64,000 nucleotides of DNA from Saonia flava (GCF_011927795.1 NZ_JAATJJ010000002.1:1-64000), one strand, 5' to 3'. Positions 1-9,569 are shown, counted from the first letter of the stretch. Numbers and translations are program-made. Notes: generated by a model not told the origin, from the letters alone.

Positions 1-69
1 GTATACGCTGTCTTCCCAATATGTCAATAGAACTTATCTCTTTCTCAATAAACCCGAGAAACAATCTCT

Positions 70-95
70 TGCCCCTCTAAGCGGGTGCAAATATA
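70..95 (-). promoter_or_regulatory. Leftward promoter, possibly for an rRNA operon beyond the left edge
   Basis: On the minus strand a TATATTTG box (88-95) matches the Bacteroidota -7 consensus TAnnTTTG. It is followed by a GC-rich start region and a TTTCTC/GAGAAA hairpin at about 44-64, running toward position 1. The leader text resembles rRNA operon leaders of Flavobacteria, but the operon itself lies outside the window, so this is inference. The rest of 100-245 is A/T-rich and I see nothing else in it. Confidence 0.35.
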
Positions 96-245
96 GACCT
101 GTTTTTTAAATTAAAAACTATTTTTCGAAAAAAAATTAAACTTTTTTTTCACCCCTTTTTTAACACCTTATAAATTAGGTTCTTGAAGAAAACTCTTTTG
201 TAAAAAAAGGGTACTAAATTTAACTATTCTTATTCTTATTTGCAA

Positions 246-932
246 CTATTCTTTTTCTTTATTGGATGAATTCCATTTATTGGTAAGCGATGCATAATCA
301 TAATCCAATACAGACTTCTGTCTTTCCAACCGATCATTGGCAAATGCCCGTTGCAAAATATCTTCAATTAAATAGTCTTCGTGAACATTATCTGGATGGT
401 ATTCCTCTTTAATACTTATCTTAAACATTTTTGCAGTAGTGTTGTACCAAAAGGCTCTCCAACCACTTCGTAACTCCTTTACCAAATCAAAAGCTGTTAT
501 TCCTGTTTGTCTATAAATGAGTTTTACCAATATTTGTCCTTCTGTGCGGGTCAATTTTTTCAACTCCTCAGAAAATTCTTCTTCGATATATTTTTGAACG
601 TGTTTGGTATACTTTTTTCTTTTTCGTTTAGATGTAATTTTTGACAAACTATCATTTAGTTCTACCAAACGTTCTGAAGCTAGTTTGGCATAAGGGTACA
701 CTTTAATAGTTTTTCTTCTTAAAATATAATACCTAAGCTTGTCTTCTCTGTTCTCAAACTTTAGCTTACCGAAAATATATACTTCATCTAGAGAGATAGA
801 ACTTTGAAAAATAGAATCTCCCTCAATAAGAATATATTCTTTGGCAATGGAGTCCAATGGAAGGTCTTCTTCCTGTGACCATCCCAAGAAGCCAATCAAA
901 CCATAAAACAATATAATAAAGCTTTTCTTCAT
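246..932 (-). CDS. DUF4294 family exported protein
   Basis: A 228-residue protein with an N-terminal signal peptide (hydrophobic residues 4-18, cleavage likely after WSQ at 18-20), so it probably acts in the periplasm. The body carries the conserved block around residues 65-115 (YYILRRKTIKVYPYAKLA) and a basic helical stretch KRKRKKYTKH typical of DUF4294, a family known only from Bacteroidota and of unknown function. Length is normal for the family. It is divergent from the M42 peptidase gene; flavobacterial genomes often keep these two together, but no functional link is shown. Family call is fairly sure; function is unknown. Confidence 0.8.
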   Translation of the reverse strand: MKKSFIILFYGLIGFLGWSQEEDLPLDSIAKEYILIEGDSIFQSSISLDEVYIFGKLKFENREDKLRYYILRRKTIKVYPYAKLASERLVELNDSLSKITSKRKRKKYTKHVQKYIEEEFSEELKKLTRTEGQILVKLIYRQTGITAFDLVKELRSGWRAFWYNTTAKMFKISIKEEYHPDNVHEDYLIEDILQRAFANDRLERQKSVLDYDYASLTNKWNSSNKEKE

Positions 933-1035
933 TAATTTATATCAAACAAAAATCTTACCAAAATTAACGATAAACATATAATGATATTATTAAATAAAAG
1001 TGAATATTCCTAAGTTTGTATCAAAATACATTTTA

Positions 1036-2124
1036 ATGAGCGCAAAGAAAATCATTACTAAGAAGTCCTTAGGCTTTTTTGAAAAATATTTAAATAATGC
1101 AGCCCCTACAGGTTACGAGTGGAATGGGCAAAAATTGTGGATGGACTACCTAAAGCCATATGTAGATACTTTTATAACTGACACTTATGGAACTGCAGTT
1201 GGTGTTATTAATCCTGATGCCAAATACAAGGTAGTCATAGAAGGACATGCCGATGAGATTTCTTGGTATGTAAACTATATTACTGACAATGGACTTATCC
1301 ATGTGATTCGTAACGGAGGTAGCGACCACCAAATTGCACCTTCCAAATGGGTAAACATCCACACAAAAAATGGTATTGTCAAAGGCATTTTTGGATGGCC
1401 AGCCATACATACTAGAAATAAGGTTAAAGAAGAACCCCCCAAACTTGACAACATAACTGTAGATATTGGTGCTAAGGACAAGGCCGAAGTTGAAAAAATG
1501 GGTGTGCATGTGGGTTGTGTAATAACGTACCCAGATGAATTTCAGGTTTTAAACAAAAACAAATTTGTCTGTAGGGCAATTGATAACCGTGCCGGTGGTT
1601 TTATGATTGCCGAAGTGGCCCGATTATTACATGAGAATAAAGTTAAACTACCTTTTGGCCTTTACATTACTAATTCTGTACAAGAGGAAATTGGATTGCG
1701 TGGTGCGGAAATGATTACACAAACCATTAAACCAAATGTGGCTATCGTAACCGATGTATGCCACGATACCACTACCCCAATGATAGAAAAAAAGACACAA
1801 GGACATACTGAAATTGGTTCTGGCCCTGTAATTTCTTATGCTCCCGCTGTACAAAATAAATTACGTGAGCGTATTATTGATACCGCTGAAACCAAGAAAA
1901 TTCCTTTTCAGCGAATGGCTGCTTCCAGAATGACAGGAACTGATACGGATGCTTTTGCTTACAGTAATGGCGGCGTGGCTTCCGCTTTGATTTCTTTACC
2001 ACTACGCTACATGCACACCACGGTAGAAACCGTTCACCAAGATGATGTTGAGAATGTTATTCGTTTAATTTATGAAACACTTCTCACAATTAAAGAAGGA
2101 GAAACTTTTAGCTACTTTGAATAG
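1036..2124 (+). CDS. M42 family metallopeptidase (glutamyl/deblocking aminopeptidase type)
   Basis: A cytosolic dinuclear metal aminopeptidase of the M42 family (TET-forming peptidases that trim small peptides). With the ATG at 1036 it is 362 residues. Metal ligands are visible in the expected order: H71 and D73 in EGHADEISW, D183 in AIDNRAGG, the catalytic pair E217/E218 in NSVQEEIGLRG, D240 in VTDVCHD and H327 in YMHTTVETVH. A GTG 36 bases upstream is also in frame but would add a poorly conserved 12-residue tail, so 1036 is preferred. The Nudix gene follows 32 bases downstream on the same strand and may be co-transcribed. Confidence 0.88.
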   Translation: MSAKKIITKKSLGFFEKYLNNAAPTGYEWNGQKLWMDYLKPYVDTFITDTYGTAVGVINPDAKYKVVIEGHADEISWYVNYITDNGLIHVIRNGGSDHQIAPSKWVNIHTKNGIVKGIFGWPAIHTRNKVKEEPPKLDNITVDIGAKDKAEVEKMGVHVGCVITYPDEFQVLNKNKFVCRAIDNRAGGFMIAEVARLLHENKVKLPFGLYITNSVQEEIGLRGAEMITQTIKPNVAIVTDVCHDTTTPMIEKKTQGHTEIGSGPVISYAPAVQNKLRERIIDTAETKKIPFQRMAASRMTGTDTDAFAYSNGGVASALISLPLRYMHTTVETVHQDDVENVIRLIYETLLTIKEGETFSYFE

Positions 2125-2156
2125 GGATAGGTCGCACCCCTTAGTTTAAAAAACCT

Positions 2157-2705
2157 ATGGATGAATTAATTGATGTTTTGGATGATAATGGAAACCCTAC
2201 CGGGGAAACCATTATGAAATTTGAAGCCCATAAAAATGGGGTTTTCCATCCAACTGTCCATATTTGGTTTTATACAAAGACTGGTAAGGTATTAATTCAA
2301 CAAAGAGGGAAAGACAAAGATACTTTCCCTCTTTTATGGGATGTATCCGTTGCAGGGCATATTGGAGCTGGTGAAGGTGTTCTAGATTCTGCCATTAGAG
2401 AAGTTGAGGAAGAAATTGGGATTACAATATCGGAGAATGACCTACAGAAAGTAGGGCTCTTCAAAAGCGTTCAAAAACACCATGAGACCCTAATTGATTG
2501 TGAATACCACCATACTTTTTTGTGTGAATTAAAGATTCCTCTTAACGGTTTAAAAAAACAGGACAGTGAGGTTGAAGCTCTGGATTTAATTCCTTTAACA
2601 AAATTTGCGGAAGAAACATGGGGCTTGGCAAATATTAGTAAGTATGTTCCCCATGGTCCTGCTTATTACAAAACTATTATTAAGGCAATTAAAGAGAAGC
2701 TTTGA
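2157..2705 (+). CDS. Nudix hydrolase, isopentenyl-diphosphate isomerase-like
   Basis: A 182-residue Nudix protein. The Nudix box is complete: G at about residue 71, then E, then REVEEEIGI (about residues 81-89), which binds the divalent metal that hydrolyses a diphosphate-linked substrate. The N-terminal part (EAHKNGVFHPTVHIWFYT) and the total length resemble the YfcD/IDI-like branch, whose members are usually annotated as Nudix hydrolases of unknown substrate. It lies just downstream of the M42 peptidase and converges on hisS. Confidence 0.82.
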   Translation: MDELIDVLDDNGNPTGETIMKFEAHKNGVFHPTVHIWFYTKTGKVLIQQRGKDKDTFPLLWDVSVAGHIGAGEGVLDSAIREVEEEIGITISENDLQKVGLFKSVQKHHETLIDCEYHHTFLCELKIPLNGLKKQDSEVEALDLIPLTKFAEETWGLANISKYVPHGPAYYKTIIKAIKEKL

Positions 2706-2724
2706 TTTCTTTGACTTCTCAATC

Positions 2725-2744
2725 GTTCTGATAGTTATCGGAAC
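2725..2744. terminator. Short inverted repeat between convergent genes
   Basis: GTTCTGATA and TATCGGAAC form a 9-bp stem with one T-G pair and a 2-base turn between the convergent Nudix and hisS genes. It could act as a bidirectional terminator or be a degenerate copy of the CGATAGNTATCG-type palindromes common in Flavobacteria. There is no U-tract on either side. Confidence 0.35.
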
Positions 2745-2761
2745 TCATTTCAAAATGACAT

Positions 2762-4552
2762 TTAGAAAGAATTGATGAATTCTTCAACTTTATCCAAACT
2801 ATACGTTCCTTGACTGCCTTCTTTCATGTTTTTAACCACAAAAGAATTGCTTTCTAATTCTTGTTCTCCAATAAGAATTACAAATGGCACTTTTCTATTG
2901 TTGGCATACTTCATTTGCTTTTGCATTTTAACTGAAGAAGGGTATACATCTGCTTTTATTCCCGATTTTCTTAATTCCCTGACCAGTTTTAAAGCAAATA
3001 AAGCTTCCCTATCTCCAAAATTAACACAAAGCACATCCAATGATTGGTCAATTGCACTTGGAAACAGGCCTAATTCTTCCAGGACTATATAAATACGATC
3101 CAAACCAAAGGATATTCCTACTCCACTCATATCTTTTAATCCAAAAACTCCAGTAAGGTCATCGTAACGACCTCCCCCGCCAATAGATCCCATGTTAACA
3201 CCATCCGGAGCAGAAACCTCAAAAATAGCCCCAGTATAATAGTTAAGGCCGCGAGCCAACGTTACATCAATTGAAAGATTGGCCGATTGCAAACCTAATT
3301 CCTCAATGGAACTGATGATATAGTCAAGTTCCTGAACACCTTTACTCCCCTCTTCGGAATCTTTTAATAGTTCTTTTAATTGTAGTAATTGTTCGGAATT
3401 AGAACCTGAGAGTGAGAATAATGGTGTGGCCTTTTGAATAGCCTGCTCAGAAATGCCTTTTTCTAGCATTTCTTTCTTTACACCTTCTTCTCCAATTTTA
3501 TCAAGCTTGTCCAAAGCAACGGTGAAAGCGACCAACAAATGCTTTGCACCTATCACTTCTGCAATACCAGAAAGTATTTTTCTATTGTTCAGTTTGATGG
3601 TTGTTCCTTTTAATCCTAAATCTGTAAAAACAGCATCGTATAATTGTATCAATTCTACTTCTTGCAACAAAGAATTTGCGCCCACCACATCCGCATCACA
3701 CTGATAAAACTCTCTAAACCGACCTTTTTGGGGTCTGTCTGCACGCCATACAGGTTGAATTTGGTACCTTTTAAAAGGAAAATCAATCTCATTTTGGTGC
3801 ATTACAACATATCGTGCAAAAGGAACGGTAAGATCATAGCGTAATGCTTTTTCAGAAATTTTTTTAACCAGTAAATCACTTGTCAATTTATTAATATTGG
3901 GGATTTCTCCTTCTATTTTACCAAAAATATCAGTTGTAAACTGTTTTACAACATGTCTATCTGCCCATTTGAAATAATGCTCAGAAAGGTCACTTTTATC
4001 CCTAACTTGTTTGAAATCAATACCTCTTCCATAAATAAATTCCACACAGTTACTCAAAAAAACTTCGCGATAGGCATTTAGCTTATCTGTAAATGCAATT
4101 CTATACTTATAATCATCAATTAAAAAATGACCCCACTCCTCTAATTTATTGTCGTAGTGTTTTAAAAGATTCTTCCCTTTAATTATTTCATAAAGTTCTT
4201 CTCTTGTAGCAAATTCTAGATTATACCGATCTATATCTTCTAAAATTGCAGTTGTGACATCTCTAAAAATATAAGTTAAAGCAACAAATATTGAAATAGC
4301 ATTCTCAACGTCTTCTGATAATTTTTTTTCATATATATTTCCAGAATCAATTATCTTAAAAATCAAACGATCCCCTTCATCGCCATACTTCCCCATTAGG
4401 GTGTCCGAATTCTCAAAAGAAGGGGTTTCTATGGGTTGAAAACCAAAAGTCTGGAAATGCTTCTTTACAACATCAAAAATGTAGTTTCGCTTATATACTT
4501 CACTTGGGGAGAAATCCCTAGTGCCTTTAGGTATGCTTGGTTTCTGTGCCAT
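2762..4552 (-). CDS. hisS: Histidyl-tRNA synthetase with a large internal insertion
   Basis: Class II aminoacyl-tRNA synthetase that charges tRNA(His). The N-terminus has the usual PSIPKGTRDFSP start. Motif 2 and the histidine-binding segment are at about 261-290 (QPVWRADRPQKGRFREFYQC), the histidine motif LARGLNYYTGAIFE and GGGGRYDDL are downstream, and the C-terminal anticodon-binding domain ends the chain. The protein is 596 residues, about 140 longer than usual. The extra sequence sits at about residues 74-220, between DEGDRLIFKI and SEKALRYDLTVPF, where other bacterial enzymes have a short loop. All catalytic motifs remain, so the enzyme should be active. The insertion is helical, rich in charged and aromatic residues, and I do not recognise it. 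Confidence 0.93.
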   Translation of the reverse strand: MAQKPSIPKGTRDFSPSEVYKRNYIFDVVKKHFQTFGFQPIETPSFENSDTLMGKYGDEGDRLIFKIIDSGNIYEKKLSEDVENAISIFVALTYIFRDVTTAILEDIDRYNLEFATREELYEIIKGKNLLKHYDNKLEEWGHFLIDDYKYRIAFTDKLNAYREVFLSNCVEFIYGRGIDFKQVRDKSDLSEHYFKWADRHVVKQFTTDIFGKIEGEIPNINKLTSDLLVKKISEKALRYDLTVPFARYVVMHQNEIDFPFKRYQIQPVWRADRPQKGRFREFYQCDADVVGANSLLQEVELIQLYDAVFTDLGLKGTTIKLNNRKILSGIAEVIGAKHLLVAFTVALDKLDKIGEEGVKKEMLEKGISEQAIQKATPLFSLSGSNSEQLLQLKELLKDSEEGSKGVQELDYIISSIEELGLQSANLSIDVTLARGLNYYTGAIFEVSAPDGVNMGSIGGGGRYDDLTGVFGLKDMSGVGISFGLDRIYIVLEELGLFPSAIDQSLDVLCVNFGDREALFALKLVRELRKSGIKADVYPSSVKMQKQMKYANNRKVPFVILIGEQELESNSFVVKNMKEGSQGTYSLDKVEEFINSF

Positions 4553-4617
4553 TAATTTTAATTCTGATGCAAATATATGAGATTGGGAATTCTTGCCTAG
4601 ACATGAACGATATTAAA

Positions 4618-5088
4618 TTACTCAATCATATCATCGAACCACTTAAACAAATCTCCTTTTGTGATTACTGCTCCTTGTTTTATTAAATTGAATTTATCTA
4701 AATTCTTGTCCTCTGAATAGGCTTTTGAAGCAGTTAAATAATCTACAAAATCTCCCTGAAAATTCTTTTTGAACCAACCAAAACCTACTTCCGTTTGCAA
4801 ATCTATATTCGGGTTCAATACTTTTACGGAAATTAATTTCATTTCCTTATCGGTCAATTGAAACAGATGCATTTGCTGGGCTGAAATGTTCTCTAAATAA
4901 GAAACTTTGTTCAATACTCCTTCCCAAATTAAATCGCTAAAAATGTCCAATTCTTCCTCGGCAACTTCTGGTTTTTCCGCTTTTATTTTAATCCATTCAT
5001 CGGCAGTAATGGATTGTGTTGCCAAAAAATTAATAAATTCTTGGTGCAACTCTTCTAATTGTTGTTTTGTTAGCCTTGTAAATTTCAT
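4618..5088 (-). CDS. DUF6495-like protein
   Basis: A 156-residue soluble acidic protein with no signal peptide or membrane segment. The conserved start MKFTRLTKQQLEELHQEFIN and the block LDIFSDLIWEGVL match a short flavobacterial family (DUF6495 as I recall it) of unknown function. Starts further upstream would run back through the terminator hairpin at 5101-5131, so the ATG at 5088 is chosen. It lies between the Oar-like receptor gene and hisS on the same strand. Because the receptor terminator separates them, it probably has its own promoter or relies on read-through. Confidence 0.7.
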   Translation of the reverse strand: MKFTRLTKQQLEELHQEFINFLATQSITADEWIKIKAEKPEVAEEELDIFSDLIWEGVLNKVSYLENISAQQMHLFQLTDKEMKLISVKVLNPNIDLQTEVGFGWFKKNFQGDFVDYLTASKAYSEDKNLDKFNLIKQGAVITKGDLFKWFDDMIE

Positions 5089-5100
5089 TTTGCAAAAATA

Positions 5101-5131
5101 AAAAAGGCTGTACAAGTTGCACAGCCTTTTT
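5101..5131 (-). terminator. Terminator of the TonB-dependent receptor gene
   Basis: Perfect 11-bp arms AAAAAGGCTGT and ACAGCCTTTTT with a 9-base loop lie 20 bases beyond the receptor stop codon. On the minus strand the stem is followed by a T-rich run, as expected for an intrinsic terminator. Confidence 0.85.
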
Positions 5132-5150
5132 AAAAGATTAATTCTTTTTC

Positions 5151-8100
5151 TTAGAAAATATATCGCAATCCAAATTGGGCTTGCCATCTGGACAATAAAC
5201 TTGAATCATACCCAAAAGTTTCCGTTAAAGTACCATCAAAAGTATACGTTGGAATGTTAGTATTAGGATCTACACTGACACCAACCGGCTGTACACTATT
5301 TGGAAGCTGGGTAAGTCCCCAGTTAGAATTTATAAGGTTTCCTATGTTCAACACATCTATGCTGAACTGTACTGCATTGTTCTCACCTATTTTAAGCTCT
5401 TGAATAAATTTCATGTCCCATTTTCCTCTCCATGGCGCAATAGCGGCATAACGCTCAACATATTCTCCTCTCCTATCACTTAAATAATCATCTTGCGCAA
5501 TAAAGGCATCAAAAGCTGCTCCTTGTCCCGCTCCAGAGAAATTCATCTGGCCAATCTCACTAGATGTAGGCACATACAACAAATCATTAATTCCAGAACC
5601 ATCTGCATTAATATCTCCACCGTAGGTATAATTAAAACGTCCCCCTTGGGCATACTCAAAGAAAGTGGACAAAGTAGATGACCATTTATCATTTCCATAT
5701 GTCCATTCTTTACTAGCAACACCAATGAACCTATGTTTATCGCCATACTTAGAGAAACCTAAGACATCATCATTTACATTACCAACCGCAGGGTTACCAG
5801 CAAAGGCATCACTTGTAATTTCTGCCTCAATAGAATTTACATCTTTAGCATTTAAGTGACTATATGCCAACATAGTGTATAGGCCGCCTTCAAAAGTTTT
5901 TTGTGCTTTAAGGGAGGCGTTCCATATTCTTCCTTTGTCAGAATTTGTAAATACGAACGGTCCTTCACCGGCACCTCCAATTATATCTGATGGGGCATAA
6001 ATTGGTCTGCTATCAACTCCCTGTAAAGTTCCTGATGGAGGAAACAATCCCCAGTTTTGTACATGGGGTCCGTTTGTATCCTTCGTATAGGACACGTCTG
6101 CCGTTAAAACCAATCCGTTCTCTAAAGCTTTATCAACCCCTATATTTGTTCTCCATACTTGTGGAAATTTATAGTCGGGGTCAACAGCTTGCAAAAAGAA
6201 TACATCTGGGCTCCCAATCTGGTTTCCTAACCATACAAAGGGGAAACGTCCTGTAAATAGTCCAGAACCACCTCTTATCTGCAATGTGTTATCCCCATTG
6301 GCATCATAATTAAACCCTACCCTAGGGGAAATTAACCAATCGTTACTTGGCATTTGTGTATTATCAATTAGTACCGATTCTCCAGTATTTGGGTTGTAGT
6401 ATGGGATATCTGCTAAAACAAACCCTCTATCAATTACATCCTGCGCTTTTTCTGCAGAATCAAAGAATAAAGGTTTATCAAAACGTACACCATACGTTAC
6501 TTTAAATTTATCCGTAGCTGCCCATTCATCCTGAATATAAAAAGCCATTTGTCCTACATTGGTTTCTGGTAATGTCCATCCTCCAGGAGTACCATCTGGC
6601 ACTGCATTATTTGCACTAAATACACTTTGGGCATTAGCAATCGCGGCTGCGTAGTCATTCGCATCAAAATCTGCTATATCAACACTTCCAAACAAATCAA
6701 AACCATAAGCTGTTAAGTTGAATGAGTTATCAAATTGAAATTTCTCAAAAGAAACCCCTACGGTATAGGTATGGTTTCCCTTGTAAAAGTTCAAGTTATT
6801 CGAAAATTGAAAAACTTTTTGATCCAACCTATTGTTTACAGAAAATGGCTCATGCCCTGCAATTATATAGTTAGAACCATCCTTGGTAATATTTATAGAT
6901 GGTGCAGGCGTTGAAAATGGATTTCTAAAATCATCAAAATGAGTATATCCTACCTGCAGCTTATTTACGGCATTTTCAGAAAGTGTAGAATTCAATTCTA
7001 ATTGAATGGATTTTAATTTATTATTGATTTGATATCCAGAATTTTGAAACTGTAAGGTATTTAGATTTGGTCCTCTAAACGCAATTGCCGTAGGGTGAGC
7101 TGGCTTGTCCTTGGAGGCATCCAAAAAGTTATAAATAACAGCCAAACGGTTATTGTCATTAATATTCCAGTCCAATTTAAAAATTCCTTTAGTTGAATTG
7201 GAGTTATGGGTAAATCCTTCATAAGCACCTGGATCATACCCTACACCCAATAAACCATTTCTAACATCAATAAGGTCTTGTTCCAATACTCTTGACTCAT
7301 TGATTGCTCCAGAACCTGTGTTAGGCACAAAGCCATTTGTTCCTAAATCGTCTCTTTCATCTTTTTCAAAATTTGCAAAAAAGAACAATTTATTTTTTAT
7401 GATTGGTCCTCCAATACTTACTCCATATTGATTTTGGGATAATTTAGGTTTAGTTACGTCTTCTCCCTTAATTTTTCCACCAGTGAGGTCTTCATTTCTA
7501 AAAAAACCATAAACCGTACCATGAAATTCATTGGTTCCACTTTTTGTTACTGCATTTACAGTGGCTCCTGTAAAACCAGACTGGGTAACATCATAAGGTG
7601 CTGTACTAATTTGAATTTGATCTAGGGCGTCCAATGAAATTGGTTGAGCACTGGTTTGCCCACCTGGTGTAGGAGCATCCAACCCAAAAGGATTATTAAA
7701 AATAGCTCCATCCAAAGAGAAATTATTAAACTGGTCATTTCTACCTCCAAAAGAATTACCACTGGCGGTTGGCTCTAGTCTTGTGAAATCTTGAGCAGAT
7801 CTAGAAATTGTTGGCAGTCTTGTTATTTCCCTGCGACCAACACTTGTCTCCGCTCCTGTCCTATCGCTACCAAAAGTCCCACTTTGATCTGCAATCACCA
7901 CCACTTCATCTAAAGTCTGGCTCTTTGCAACTAACTTAGTATCAATATTAAAGGTCTTTCCCAATGTAAGGAAAACATCATTTCTAGTCTGGCTTGAAAA
8001 ACCCACATAAGAAATGGTTACCTCATAAGGCCCACCAACTCTTAAATTCAAAAGGTTGTATCTACCATCTTCGTTAGAAATTGTACCATACTTAGTGCCC

Positions 8101-8252
8101 GTTGGTGTATGTACTGCAACAATATTGGCTCCTAACAAAGGTAAATTTTGATCATCAACCACAACCCCTCTAATATTAGATGTGGTTACTTGTGCTGAAA
8201 CAGAAGTGGCAAATAACAATATAACTGTTCCAAAAAGTAGTAGTTTTTTCAT
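5151..8252 (-). CDS. Oar-like TonB-dependent receptor with N-terminal carboxypeptidase-regulatory domain
   Basis: A 1033-residue outer-membrane receptor. It has a signal peptide (MKKLLLFGTVILLFATSVSA), a carboxypeptidase-regulatory-like beta domain (about residues 25-110, IRGVVVDDQNLPLLGANIVA), a plug domain (about 115-240, starting at LDEVVVIADQ), then a large beta-barrel ending in the terminal aromatic motif FGLRYIF. The plug text (LPTISRSAQDFTRLEP, NNFSLDGAIFNNPFGLD) is typical of the Oar/TonB class found alone, without a SusD partner. The ligand is unknown. It is flanked by its own terminator and preceded by the rplI terminator, so it is transcribed alone. Confidence 0.88.
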   Translation of the reverse strand: MKKLLLFGTVILLFATSVSAQVTTSNIRGVVVDDQNLPLLGANIVAVHTPTGTKYGTISNEDGRYNLLNLRVGGPYEVTISYVGFSSQTRNDVFLTLGKTFNIDTKLVAKSQTLDEVVVIADQSGTFGSDRTGAETSVGRREITRLPTISRSAQDFTRLEPTASGNSFGGRNDQFNNFSLDGAIFNNPFGLDAPTPGGQTSAQPISLDALDQIQISTAPYDVTQSGFTGATVNAVTKSGTNEFHGTVYGFFRNEDLTGGKIKGEDVTKPKLSQNQYGVSIGGPIIKNKLFFFANFEKDERDDLGTNGFVPNTGSGAINESRVLEQDLIDVRNGLLGVGYDPGAYEGFTHNSNSTKGIFKLDWNINDNNRLAVIYNFLDASKDKPAHPTAIAFRGPNLNTLQFQNSGYQINNKLKSIQLELNSTLSENAVNKLQVGYTHFDDFRNPFSTPAPSINITKDGSNYIIAGHEPFSVNNRLDQKVFQFSNNLNFYKGNHTYTVGVSFEKFQFDNSFNLTAYGFDLFGSVDIADFDANDYAAAIANAQSVFSANNAVPDGTPGGWTLPETNVGQMAFYIQDEWAATDKFKVTYGVRFDKPLFFDSAEKAQDVIDRGFVLADIPYYNPNTGESVLIDNTQMPSNDWLISPRVGFNYDANGDNTLQIRGGSGLFTGRFPFVWLGNQIGSPDVFFLQAVDPDYKFPQVWRTNIGVDKALENGLVLTADVSYTKDTNGPHVQNWGLFPPSGTLQGVDSRPIYAPSDIIGGAGEGPFVFTNSDKGRIWNASLKAQKTFEGGLYTMLAYSHLNAKDVNSIEAEITSDAFAGNPAVGNVNDDVLGFSKYGDKHRFIGVASKEWTYGNDKWSSTLSTFFEYAQGGRFNYTYGGDINADGSGINDLLYVPTSSEIGQMNFSGAGQGAAFDAFIAQDDYLSDRRGEYVERYAAIAPWRGKWDMKFIQELKIGENNAVQFSIDVLNIGNLINSNWGLTQLPNSVQPVGVSVDPNTNIPTYTFDGTLTETFGYDSSLLSRWQAQFGLRYIF

Positions 8253-8390
8253 AGTAAAATGTAGTTATGTAAGAATTAAATTACGGCAAAAATAACCTAA
8301 AATAAAGAATTATGCACGCATAGCTCCAAACACTTATCAACCCATATTGTGAATATCCTTTTCTGACTGTAGTGCAAAAAAAGACAAAAA

Positions 8391-8420
8391 AAAAGAGCTG
8401 TACACGTGTACAGCTCTTTT
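8391..8420 (-). terminator. Terminator of the rpsF-rpsR-rplI operon
   Basis: A perfect 30-bp palindrome with arms AAAAGAGCTGTACAC and GTGTACAGCTCTTTT lies just past the rplI stop codon. On the minus strand it is followed by a long T run. Confidence 0.88.
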
Positions 8421-8441
8421 AAAATTATCTAGGGCAAAAAT

Positions 8442-8894
8442 TTACTTTGCCTCTGCAATTACTTCAAAAGGAAATTCAACAATCACCTCTCTATGCAATC
8501 TAATATTAGACACATACGGTCCAGTTCTTTTAACAGAACCTCCTTTAATAGAAACAAACTTTTTATCTATTTCATGGCCTTCTTTTGCCAAAGCATCAGC
8601 TAAATCCATATTGGTAATAGAACCAAACAATTTATCCCCTGCTCCAGTTTTAGCGGTAATCTTAATTTCTAATTGTTTAAGTGCTTCTGCCGTTTTGTTG
8701 GCTGCCTTAACAATTTTCTCTTCTTTATGCGCCTTTTGTCTTAAATTTTCCTCCAACACCTTTTTTGCCGAAGGTGTCGCCATTGCAGCCAATCCTTGTG
8801 GTATAAGATAGTTTCTACCGTAACCATTCTTTACTGTAACCACGTCATCTTTAAAACCTAAGTTCTGTACGTCTTCTTTTAATATAAGTTCCAT
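8442..8894 (-). CDS. rplI: 50S ribosomal protein L9
   Basis: A 150-residue L9, the elongated two-domain protein of the large subunit that binds domain V of 23S rRNA near the L1 stalk. The N-domain signature is complete (MELILKEDVQNLGFKDDVV, then GYGRNYLIPQGLA), followed by the long connecting helix and the C-terminal domain (TAKTGAGDKLFGSIT). It is the last gene of the rpsF-rpsR-rplI operon, 11 bases after rpsR, and ends just before a strong terminator. Confidence 0.97.
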   Translation of the reverse strand: MELILKEDVQNLGFKDDVVTVKNGYGRNYLIPQGLAAMATPSAKKVLEENLRQKAHKEEKIVKAANKTAEALKQLEIKITAKTGAGDKLFGSITNMDLADALAKEGHEIDKKFVSIKGGSVKRTGPYVSNIRLHREVIVEFPFEVIAEAK

Positions 8895-8905
8895 GATCAG
8901 CTTTA

Positions 8906-9202
8906 TTATTTTAGTAAATCACCTACATAAGGCATTAATGCTAAATGACGGGCTCTTTTAACTGCCGTTGCCACTTTTCTTTGATATTTCAATGAAGTAC
9001 CTGTTAACCTTCGTGGTAACAGTTTTCCTTGCTCATTTACCAATTTCATTAAAAAATCTGGATCTTTATAGTCTACATACTTAATACCGGACTTTTTAAA
9101 ACGACAATACTTCTTTTGCGTATTGGTCTCAATGTTCAATGGGGTTAGATATCTAATTTCCCCATCTTTTTTACCTTTTGCGGTTTGCTCTATAGTTGAC
9201 AT
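8906..9202 (-). CDS. rpsR: 30S ribosomal protein S18
   Basis: A 98-residue S18, the partner of S6 on the platform of the small subunit. The core motif [20 protein letters not shown] followed by [15 protein letters not shown] is fully conserved. The N-terminus carries an extra 25 residues ([20 protein letters not shown]) as in other Bacteroidota. It is the middle gene of the S6-S18-L9 operon. Confidence 0.97.
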   Translation of the reverse strand: MSTIEQTAKGKKDGEIRYLTPLNIETNTQKKYCRFKKSGIKYVDYKDPDFLMKLVNEQGKLLPRRLTGTSLKYQRKVATAVKRARHLALMPYVGDLLK

Positions 9203-9207
9203 ATTCC

Positions 9208-9546
9208 TTACGCTTTAGCTTTTAATTTTGTTCTTCTTCTCTCTGCCCATGAAATGGCATGTTTGTCCAATTTAACGGTCAAAAACCTCATAATTCTTTC
9301 ATCTCTTCTAAACTCCAACTCATAAGGAGCAATTACTTCACCAGAAGAAGTGAATTCGAACAAATGGTAAAAACCACTTTTCTTGTGCTGTATGGGATAT
9401 GCCAATTTCTTTAGGCCCCAGTTTTCTTTGGATACCATTTTGGCACCATTCTTAATTAAGAAATCTTCAAATTTCTTAACTGTTTCCTCTATCTGCGTAT
9501 CAGATAGAACGGGATTTAAAATGAAAACAGTTTCGTAATGATTCAT
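9208..9546 (-). CDS. rpsF: 30S ribosomal protein S6
   Basis: A 112-residue S6, which binds 16S rRNA together with S18. The start [16 protein letters not shown] and the block [21 protein letters not shown] are characteristic. It is the first gene of the operon, 5 bases before rpsR, and lies downstream of a well-formed Bacteroidota promoter. Confidence 0.97.
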   Translation of the reverse strand: MNHYETVFILNPVLSDTQIEETVKKFEDFLIKNGAKMVSKENWGLKKLAYPIQHKKSGFYHLFEFTSSGEVIAPYELEFRRDERIMRFLTVKLDKHAISWAERRRTKLKAKA

Positions 9547-9569
9547 ATTTATTTATATTTTAAGGGTGG

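Noticed and set aside
1150-1509. Minus-strand open frame inside the M42 peptidase gene and similar antisense frames elsewhere
   Set aside because: These are shadows of conserved genes with no family features.
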